Assembly (NCBI GenBank): GCA_002733155.1
Contig: NVUO01000018.1
Span: 42,488-52,761 of the forward strand
Direction: 5' to 3'
Length of the DNA stretch: 10,274 nt
Source: Sulfurimonas sp.
GTDB lineage: Bacteria; Campylobacterota; Campylobacteria; Campylobacterales; Sulfurimonadaceae
The notes under the pieces were generated by a model. It made no database searches. It saw only the letters and a list, made by a program, of their open reading frames with translations, and was not told the DNA's origin. The position numbers and the translations under genes were made by a program. Below are positions 5,198 through 10,274 of this stretch, piece after piece (within the stretch, counting starts at the first letter, position 1; each line of letters opens with the position of its first letter).

Positions 5198-6319
5198 ATG
5201 GATACATCAAATATGATAGAATTAATATATAATGTGCTTACAATAGAGGTTGTAATAGTTTTTTTTACAATGCTTATATTAACAATTTATTCTAATGCAA
5301 AATTAAATAAAATAAATATAGAATTAAAAAAAGCAAAAGATAGTGCTGAGCATGCCACAAAAGTTAAATCAAACTTTATAGCTAATATTTCTCATGAAAT
5401 ACGTACACCAATGAACTCTATAGTAGGAATGGCACACCTAATTCAAGAAACTAACCTTACTAGTCTACAAAAGAATTATATACAAAATATTGATACATCT
5501 ACAACTAATATGTTAAAACTTATAAATCAAATATTAGACTTTTCTAAAATAGAATCTAATATGCTTGAATTAAATGAAGTAAATTTTAATTTGGCTGAAC
5601 TGCTAAATCATATTAATAATATAGTTAGCGTTAAGGCATATCACAAGGATTTAGACTTTAATATTATATATGATAAGTCTCAAGCTATAAATCTTCTTGC
5701 CGACAACTTAAAACTTATACAAATTTTAACCAATATCACATTAAATGCAGTAAAATTTACAAACTCGGGTTTTGTTGAACTAAGAGTTAAAGAAATTTCA
5801 AACAATATATTTCAGTTTCGTATACAAGATAGCGGTATCGGTCTCTCTTCTGATCAAATATCTAAAATATTTGACCCATTTGTACAAGCCGATGAAGGGA
5901 CTACAAGAAGATATGGGGGCAGTGGATTAGGTCTTACTATATCTAAAGAATTAGTAAAATTAATGGGTGGTAAAATCTGGGTAAATAGCATTACAACTAA
6001 AGGAAGTGAGTTTATCTTTGAAGTTCCACTAAAAAAAAGTTGCGATGAATCTAAAATAATAAATAATACAATAATTAACAAAAATAATTTTTATAAAAAA
6101 GAGATAAAACCTGTAATCTCTGAAAAAGATTTTAAACGTCTATTTGGTGAACTTAAAATAGCCGTATCAAAAAGAAGACCTAATCTTTGTGAACCTCTAA
6201 TTTTAGAATTAAATACATATAAACTTAAAGTGCCAGATGAAGGCTTATATAAAAAAATTACCAAATTTATTAGACAATATAAATTTAATGAAGCTATGGA
6301 GTTATTTAATGCAAACTAA
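5198..6319 (+). CDS. Membrane histidine kinase with minimal sensor region and a C-terminal helical tail
   Basis: This is a two-component sensor kinase of 373 residues. A single membrane helix spans about residues 9-31, preceded by only a few residues, so there is no periplasmic sensing domain, PAS or HAMP. A short coiled coil (about 35-58) leads into HisKA with the H box NISHEIRTPMN; His66 is the phospho-acceptor. The HATPase domain is intact: N box ILTNITLNAVKFT (176-188), G1 DSGIGL (211-216), F box FDPFVQADE (225-233), G2 GGSGLGL (240-246). H and N boxes resemble hybrid kinases, yet no receiver follows. Instead residues about 306-371 form a predicted helical tail containing RRPNLCEPLI and ending KFNEAMELF. 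From memory this resembles tails after the receiver in large hybrid kinases of this group. No Shine-Dalgarno sequence precedes the ATG; an in-frame TAG at 5180 limits the start. First gene of a three-gene operon, overlapping the next by 11 nt. The signal is unknown. Confidence 0.92.
   Translation: MDTSNMIELIYNVLTIEVVIVFFTMLILTIYSNAKLNKINIELKKAKDSAEHATKVKSNFIANISHEIRTPMNSIVGMAHLIQETNLTSLQKNYIQNIDTSTTNMLKLINQILDFSKIESNMLELNEVNFNLAELLNHINNIVSVKAYHKDLDFNIIYDKSQAINLLADNLKLIQILTNITLNAVKFTNSGFVELRVKEISNNIFQFRIQDSGIGLSSDQISKIFDPFVQADEGTTRRYGGSGLGLTISKELVKLMGGKIWVNSITTKGSEFIFEVPLKKSCDESKIINNTIINKNNFYKKEIKPVISEKDFKRLFGELKIAVSKRRPNLCEPLILELNTYKLKVPDEGLYKKITKFIRQYKFNEAMELFNAN
6298..6301 (+). promoter_or_regulatory. 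Ribosome binding site that decides the start of the receiver-kinase gene
   Basis: GGAG lies 7 nt upstream of ATG 6309, inside the 3' end of the preceding kinase gene. The frame is open back to 6237, but the earlier starts (6237, 6288) lack such a site and would add 24 or 7 residues with no counterpart before a receiver domain. Confidence 0.7.
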
Positions 6320-7424
6320 ACAAACAATATTAATCATAGATGATATAAAAGAGAATATAGATGTACTTGTAGGGTTATTACACAATTATGACTTAATACC
6401 ATCACTTGATGGAGTAACTGCACTTAAAATCCTTGAACATGAAGATATCGACCTTATATTATTGGATATTATGATGCCAGAAATGGATGGTTTTGAAGTT
6501 TGTATATTGATTAAACAAAATTCAAAAATAAAAAATATTCCAATTATATTTTTAACAGGTAAAAATTCACCAACTGATATAGAAAATGGATTTAAGCTTG
6601 GAGCAGTTGATTATATATCTAAACCTTTTGAGCCAAATGAGCTGATAATGCGTGTTAAAACTCATTTAGAATTAAGAGGATATCAAAAAAACTTAGAAAA
6701 AAAAGTAAAAGATGAGATTTTAAAAAATAAACAGCAACAGCATATGATTTATCAACAATCAAAGCAAGCAGCCTTAGGCGAACTTTTAATGCATATTGCA
6801 CATCAATGGACACAACCCTTATCTGAACTAGGTTCTATAAATACACTAATGTTAGCAAAAGCGAAACTAGGTTTAGAAGTTGATGCTCAAAAACAATTAG
6901 ATTCACAATACAGGTCACAAGAAGTTATAAAATTTATGTCAGAGACCTTAGATACATTTAAAAACTTTTACCAACCAACTGATAATAGGACTTACTTTCT
7001 AATAAAGGACAGTCTATCTCATGTAATTACTATAATAGGTGCTACCTTTGATTATGAGAATATACAAGTTATAGTACATTCATATGAAGTTAAAGAGATA
7101 TATGCAAATATGAACGAATTTGAGCAGGTAATATTATCTATATTAAATAATGCTAGAAACATTTTTAAGCAACGCAGAATCAAAAACCCTGTAATTAATA
7201 TAAAAATAGAAAATAGAAAAGTCTCTATAAGTGATAATGGAGGAGGAATTGATGAAAATATATATGAAGAAATTTTTTCTCCATTTAAAAGTGGATATGA
7301 AAGTAGTGGTATTGGATTAGCTCTTACAAAAAGTATCATAGATAAGAATGATGGAGTAATTACTGCTACAAATAATAGTGATGGAGCAGTATTTACGATA
7401 GAATTTTTACAATGGATGGATTAA
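6309..7424 (+). CDS. Receiver domain-histidine kinase fusion (soluble)
   Basis: The protein is 371 residues and begins with a CheY-like receiver domain (1-120): acidic pocket Asp11/Asp12, phospho-acceptor Asp53 in LLDIMMPEMDG, Thr83, and Lys105 in SKPFEP. A coiled coil (about 122-155) joins it to a kinase core. The phospho-acceptor is His165 in IAHQWTQPL, a variant of the HQWRQPL box common in Campylobacterota kinases. The ATPase domain has an N box (SILNNARN, 277-284), G1 SDNGGGI (308-314) and G2 SSGIGLAL (332-339), so it looks active. There is no membrane segment or sensor domain. The receiver is therefore the probable input, with the upstream kinase as the obvious donor; this is inference from operon context. 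The start at 6309 is chosen for its ribosome binding site. It overlaps the upstream kinase by 11 nt and the downstream regulator by 13 nt. Confidence 0.93.
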   Translation: MQTKQTILIIDDIKENIDVLVGLLHNYDLIPSLDGVTALKILEHEDIDLILLDIMMPEMDGFEVCILIKQNSKIKNIPIIFLTGKNSPTDIENGFKLGAVDYISKPFEPNELIMRVKTHLELRGYQKNLEKKVKDEILKNKQQQHMIYQQSKQAALGELLMHIAHQWTQPLSELGSINTLMLAKAKLGLEVDAQKQLDSQYRSQEVIKFMSETLDTFKNFYQPTDNRTYFLIKDSLSHVITIIGATFDYENIQVIVHSYEVKEIYANMNEFEQVILSILNNARNIFKQRRIKNPVINIKIENRKVSISDNGGGIDENIYEEIFSPFKSGYESSGIGLALTKSIIDKNDGVITATNNSDGAVFTIEFLQWMD

Positions 7425-8080
7425 AAAAATTTAATATATTATTTCTAGAAGATAATATAGGTTTTGCAAAAAACACTATAGAATTGTTAAATATTTATTT
7501 TAAAAATGTTTTACATAGCCAAACGATAAATAAAGCTGTGAAACTTTTTAAAAAAAATACTATAGATGTAATTATCTCTGATATTAAAGTAAAAGATGGA
7601 AATGGATTAGAGTTTATCCAAAAAATAAGAAAACAAGATACAAATATTCCAATAATTATACTTAGTTCATTTAAGGATGAAGAATTTTTACTTAAGGCTA
7701 TACCCTTAAATATTAGCTCTTACCAAATAAAACCATTAAGTTATGAAGATTTCATAAATGTATTACAATTATTATCTCAAAAATTAAAATCTAAACAAAC
7801 TATAGATACTTTAAATGGATTAGAATTTAATATATATACAAAAGAGCTATTTAAAGATAAAAAGTATATAAATTTAACAAAAAAAGAGACTCTATTTATA
7901 GAACTTCTTTTTAATAATAAACAAGTAACAGTTACATATGAAATGATTCAAGATAATATCTGGGATGAAAAAATTATGAGCAATTCTGCAATGAAAAACT
8001 TTATCTTAAGACTTAGAAAAAAAGTTGATAAAGATTTCATCAAAACAATTCATGGTATTGGATATAAATTAGCTAACTAA
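7412..8080 (+). CDS. OmpR/PhoB-family response regulator
   Basis: This is a DNA-binding transcription regulator of 222 residues. The receiver domain (about 5-122) has Glu13/Asp14, phospho-acceptor Asp57 in ISDIKVKDGNG, Ser85 and Lys107 in IKPLS. A short linker leads to a winged helix-turn-helix (about 135-222): LTKKETLFIELL marks its start, MKNFILRLRKKV (194-205) is the recognition-helix region, and IHGIGYKL (213-220) is the wing hairpin shared by the family. The ATG overlaps the receiver-kinase gene by 13 nt and has no strong Shine-Dalgarno sequence, so reinitiation or coupling is likely. It is the natural output of the cassette. A direct repeat upstream of the first kinase gene could be its own binding site, which would mean autoregulation (inference). 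Target genes cannot be told from the window. Confidence 0.95.
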   Translation: MDGLKKFNILFLEDNIGFAKNTIELLNIYFKNVLHSQTINKAVKLFKKNTIDVIISDIKVKDGNGLEFIQKIRKQDTNIPIIILSSFKDEEFLLKAIPLNISSYQIKPLSYEDFINVLQLLSQKLKSKQTIDTLNGLEFNIYTKELFKDKKYINLTKKETLFIELLFNNKQVTVTYEMIQDNIWDEKIMSNSAMKNFILRLRKKVDKDFIKTIHGIGYKLAN

Positions 8081-8088
8081 TTTATATC
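8061..8088. terminator. Perfect 12-bp inverted repeat spanning two convergent stop codons
   Basis: GATATAAATTAG, loop CTAA, CTAATTTATATC. The right arm contains the response-regulator stop TAA (8078-8080) and ends at the last base of the opposing gene's TAG (8088-8090). Its position suggests a shared bidirectional terminator for two converging transcripts. The stem is AT-rich (2 G/C of 12) and no T-tract follows on either strand, so intrinsic termination may be inefficient. Confidence 0.55.
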
Positions 8089-8468
8089 TATAAGTCTTTA
8101 ACCTCTTTTAAAAGTTCCAAAAAACACTTTTTACCCCTATAACCTGCAGTTGAATAAAGTATTTTACCATCTGAATCTAAGAAATAATGTGCTGGATAAA
8201 ATCTAATATTTAAGTGTTTAGGGATATCATCAATATCTTTAGAGAGATAAATATTTACATAATCTTTTTTTAACTTTTTCACAAGCTCTTCATCAGAAAA
8301 AGTTGTTTCTTTTAATTTTGTACAAAAAGGGCAATTAGCAGTGCCGACAAATACATACACACCCTTATGTTCTTTTTTCGCCTGAGCTAGAGCTTCATCA
8401 TATTCAGCTGGCCATTCAAAACTAAAAAGTGATGAGATTAAAATTAAAATTAAAAATATATATTTCAT
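8088..8468 (-). CDS. Exported thioredoxin-fold protein, CPFC active site
   Basis: This is a small thioredoxin-like protein of 126 residues. A hydrophobic signal peptide covers about 1-16 (cleavage probably after LFS), with no lipobox, so a soluble periplasmic protein is expected. The redox motif Cys46-Pro-Phe-Cys49 lies in VGTANCPFC, and RFYPAHYFLDSDGK (89-102) holds the likely cis-proline (Pro92) and the following strand. The layout fits the thioredoxin_7/DUF255-like group, often thiol reductases or partners in cytochrome c or disulfide metabolism; the substrate is unknown. A further cysteine, Cys115, lies near the C-terminus. It starts 3 nt after ridA with a GGAT site 5 nt before the ATG, so it is the last gene of a dapE-trx-ridA-trx series. 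It is clearly a paralogue of the protein at 8910-9302. Confidence 0.88.
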   Translation of the reverse strand: MKYIFLILILISSLFSFEWPAEYDEALAQAKKEHKGVYVFVGTANCPFCTKLKETTFSDEELVKKLKKDYVNIYLSKDIDDIPKHLNIRFYPAHYFLDSDGKILYSTAGYRGKKCFLELLKEVKDL

Positions 8469-8471
8469 TAT

Positions 8472-8846
8472 TTATCCAACTAATGCAACTGCATCTATTT
8501 CAACAAGGGCATTTTTTGGTAAAGTTTTTACAGCTACAGTAGCACGAGCTGGTTTATGAGAAGCAAAAGCTTCTTCATAAATTTCATTTATAGTAGCAAA
8601 ATCATCCATAGATGCTATAAAGATAGTTGTTTTTACAACCTTACTCATAGAACTTCCAGCTTCTTCCAATACAACTTGTAAATTCTTTAAAACTTGTTTT
8701 GTCTGAACAACTACATCATCTTCAAGCATAATGCCCTCAGGTGTCAAAGCGATTTGACCTGATGTATATACCATACCATTTGCTACTACAGCTTGTGAAT
8801 ATGGACCTATAGCTGATGGAGCTTTATTTGTTTGTACTAGTTTCAT
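8472..8846 (-). CDS. ridA: RidA family 2-iminobutanoate/2-iminopropanoate deaminase
   Basis: RidA (YjgF/YER057c/UK114 family) hydrolyses reactive enamine/imine intermediates made by pyridoxal-phosphate enzymes, sparing other such enzymes from damage. It acts as a cytosolic trimer. The 124-residue length is typical. IGPYSQAV (13-20), YTSGQIAL (27-34), the catalytic Arg101 in HKPARATVAV, and Glu116 in ALVEIDAVAL are all present, so it belongs to the active archetypal RidA group. A Shine-Dalgarno AAGGA (8852-8856) lies 5 nt before the ATG. A TATAAT-like element in the 63-bp gap upstream could give it its own promoter in addition to read-through from dapE. Being placed between two exported thioredoxin-fold genes has no obvious functional explanation. 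Confidence 0.97.
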   Translation of the reverse strand: MKLVQTNKAPSAIGPYSQAVVANGMVYTSGQIALTPEGIMLEDDVVVQTKQVLKNLQVVLEEAGSSMSKVVKTTIFIASMDDFATINEIYEEAFASHKPARATVAVKTLPKNALVEIDAVALVG

Positions 8847-8863
8847 TTTTATCCTTTAGTTTA

Positions 8864-8869
8864 ATTATA
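8864..8869 (-). promoter_or_regulatory. Possible -10 element upstream of ridA
   Basis: A perfect TATAAT on the minus strand within the 63-bp gap before ridA. Transcription would start near 8857, leaving a leader of about 11 nt that begins at the ribosome binding site, which is short. Chance occurrence in AT-rich DNA is possible. Confidence 0.4.
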
Positions 8870-8909
8870 TTTTATCTTTGTGTACTTTTTGTGCAAATTA
8901 TTATATATT

Positions 8910-9302
8910 TTAATCTTTTGCTACATCCACTTCATCTAGTAAATCATTGAAACCTGCAATCTCTCTACCACCACGTGTCTCAAAAATAATTTCACCCTTT
9001 GAAGTTAAAAAATAATGTCTTGGAACCTGATACTTTTCATACTTATCTGGGATATAATGCTGATTCCTTGAGAGATAAACTAATATATATTCATCTCTTA
9101 ATCTTTTCATAATATCTTTATCAGACAGGGTAAAATCTTTAAATCTATCGCAAAACCTACAACGGTCAGCTCCAATAAAAAGATATACATCTTTATTCTC
9201 TTTTTTTGCTTCTTTTAATGCCTTATCATAATCATGTATCCAATCAAGGTTAGTAGCCCATAAACTTGATAATATTAAACATACTAGTAATAAAAATCTC
9301 AT
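8910..9302 (-). CDS. Exported thioredoxin-fold protein, CRFC active site
   Basis: A paralogue of the CPFC protein at 8088-8468, 130 residues long. The signal peptide covers about 1-16 (LLLVCLILSSLWA), with Cys8 inside the hydrophobic part and no proper lipobox. The redox motif is Cys48-Arg-Phe-Cys51, and VPRHYFLTSKGE (93-104) carries the probable cis-proline Pro94. Shared features with the sister protein are an early Trp, YDxAL, AKKE, VYxF, the CxFC site, LSD or FSD, and YLS. An Arg between the two cysteines is unusual and should alter the redox potential or the partner choice. It starts 3 nt after the dapE stop, so it is cotranscribed with dapE. The substrate is not known; a role in periplasmic disulfide or cytochrome c maturation is a guess. 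Confidence 0.87.
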   Translation of the reverse strand: MRFLLLVCLILSSLWATNLDWIHDYDKALKEAKKENKDVYLFIGADRCRFCDRFKDFTLSDKDIMKRLRDEYILVYLSRNQHYIPDKYEKYQVPRHYFLTSKGEIIFETRGGREIAGFNDLLDEVDVAKD

Positions 9303-9305
9303 ACT

Positions 9306-10274
9306 CTATTTATCCCATATGCTTATTAATTTTTTAAATACTTCAAACAGGTCTTTTATCTCTTTTTTTGATGTCCTCTCATTAACTGCATGGATAGTAT
9401 CATTTATTACACCAAATTCAATGACATTTATACCTAGCGGTGCCATAAATCTAGCATCAGAAGTCCCACCAGCAGTTGAGTGTTTAGGCTTAAAGCCAAC
9501 TATAGCCTCTATAGCTTCATCTATTTTTTTAACTATTTTTGTATCTGTATCTGTTTTAAATGGATATGAACCTTGAGTTAATTTTAACTCATAGTCTAAA
9601 CCCTGCATATGTATATCTACAAACTTTCTTACTTCTTTTTGAGTAGTTAATGTAGTATTACGAACATTAAACATCATTTTAAGTTCATTTGGAGTTACGT
9701 TTGTAACTTGCATACCTGAACGAATATCTGTTATTACAAATTTGGATGGAGAAAAAAACTCATCACCATTATCTAAATTTACTCCAGCCATACTCGATAA
9801 TACCTTAGATATATTATGTATAGGATTTATAGCCTTCTCAGGATATGCTGCATGACCCTGTTTACCCTTAAGTGTAAGATATCCATTTATAGATCCACGA
9901 CGACCTACTTTTATAGCATCACCAAACTTCTCTTCACAGGTTGGTTCAGCTACTACTACTGAATCTGGAAGTAAGTTGTGCTCTTTTAAATACTCTAAAA
10001 CTTTTACTGTACCGTTTATAGCATCACCCTCTTCATCAGATGTTAATAATAATGATAAGGTACCACTAAAAGTTTTAGTATCTTTTACAGCTTGAATAAA
10101 TGCTGATAAACCACTTTTCATATCTTGTGCACCACGACCATATATAAAACCGTCTTTTTCAACTGCCTCATAAGGATTAGTATCCCAAGATTTTCCAGCC
10201 GGAACTACATCTACATGTCCAGCAAAACAAAGGTGTGCACCATCAGAAAACTTTTTATAAATAAAAAGATTTTT
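9306..10274 (-). CDS. dapE: Succinyl-diaminopimelate desuccinylase, N-terminus cut by the window edge
   Basis: DapE is a two-zinc M20 amidohydrolase that converts N-succinyl-LL-diaminopimelate to LL-diaminopimelate and succinate, feeding lysine and peptidoglycan synthesis. The frame stays open to the right edge, giving 322 visible residues; about 45-55 N-terminal residues are missing relative to the usual ~370. An internal ATG at 10121 is not the start, because essential zinc residues lie upstream. Counting from the edge, the metal and catalytic residues are His20 and Asp22 (AGHVDVVP), bridging Asp51 (GRGAQDMKSG), general base Glu81 with ligand Glu82 (TSDEEGDA), Glu110 (VAEPT) and His295 (DTIHAVNE), all in place. 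The dimerisation (lid) domain contains GKQGHAAYPE (about 137-146). AGGTSDARF (268-276) is also typical. It is followed 3 nt later by the CRFC thioredoxin-like gene. Full activity is expected. Confidence 0.97.
   Translation of the reverse strand, partial: KNLFIYKKFSDGAHLCFAGHVDVVPAGKSWDTNPYEAVEKDGFIYGRGAQDMKSGLSAFIQAVKDTKTFSGTLSLLLTSDEEGDAINGTVKVLEYLKEHNLLPDSVVVAEPTCEEKFGDAIKVGRRGSINGYLTLKGKQGHAAYPEKAINPIHNISKVLSSMAGVNLDNGDEFFSPSKFVITDIRSGMQVTNVTPNELKMMFNVRNTTLTTQKEVRKFVDIHMQGLDYELKLTQGSYPFKTDTDTKIVKKIDEAIEAIVGFKPKHSTAGGTSDARFMAPLGINVIEFGVINDTIHAVNERTSKKEIKDLFEVFKKLISIWDK

Noticed and set aside
6237..6308. Longer start for the receiver-kinase, adding 24 residues
   Set aside because: The added residues overlap the upstream kinase in another frame, lack a ribosome binding site and have no counterpart before a receiver domain; GGAG sits 7 nt before ATG 6309.
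8877..8893. TTTGTG direct repeat with 11-bp period upstream of ridA
   Set aside because: The repeat is only 6 bp of low-complexity T/G sequence in AT-rich DNA, with no regulator in the neighbourhood to link it to.
9306..10121. dapE as a complete 271-residue gene starting at the internal ATG
   Set aside because: The frame is open to the window edge, and the zinc and catalytic residues (His20, Asp22, Asp51 counted from the edge) lie upstream of that ATG.

Overview
The window looks like a stretch of chromosome from a Campylobacterota (epsilonproteobacterial) organism, probably near Sulfurimonas or Arcobacter. The support is the order rplU-rpmA-obg-fmt-birA-parA-parB, known from Campylobacter and relatives, the strongly AT-rich base composition, and a DapE and signalling proteins with the flavour of that group. 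The genus is an inference. There are no mobile elements, CRISPR arrays, tRNAs or rRNAs.

Region 1 (1-5070, minus strand) is a housekeeping block read right to left: ribosomal proteins L21 and L27, a 250-bp gene-free gap rich in inverted repeats, then the Obg GTPase, methionyl-tRNA formyltransferase, biotin-protein ligase, ParA and ParB. From obg onward the genes touch or overlap (gaps or overlaps of 1 to 20 nt), so they are almost certainly one transcription unit. ParB runs off the left edge with only its extreme C-terminus missing. The themes are ribosome assembly, translation initiation, biotin loading and chromosome segregation.

Region 2 (5071-8080, plus strand) is a three-gene signalling cassette divergent from rplU. 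It encodes a membrane histidine kinase with almost no sensor region, a soluble receiver-kinase fusion, and an OmpR-type response regulator. The genes overlap by 11 and 13 nt. The cassette looks like a hybrid-kinase phosphorelay split over separate proteins and is the most unusual part of the window.

Region 3 (8088-10274, minus strand) converges on the cassette; the two stop codons are 7 bp apart and sit on one 12-bp inverted repeat. It holds dapE (5' end off the right edge), an exported thioredoxin-fold protein with a CRFC motif, ridA, and a second exported thioredoxin-fold protein with CPFC. Lysine/peptidoglycan precursor synthesis, imine detoxification and periplasmic thiol chemistry sit together here, with no proven functional link.

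Overall this is mostly conserved core genome. The best candidates for something undescribed are the split phosphorelay cassette, the hairpin-rich rpmA-obg gap, and the altered G4 motif of Obg.
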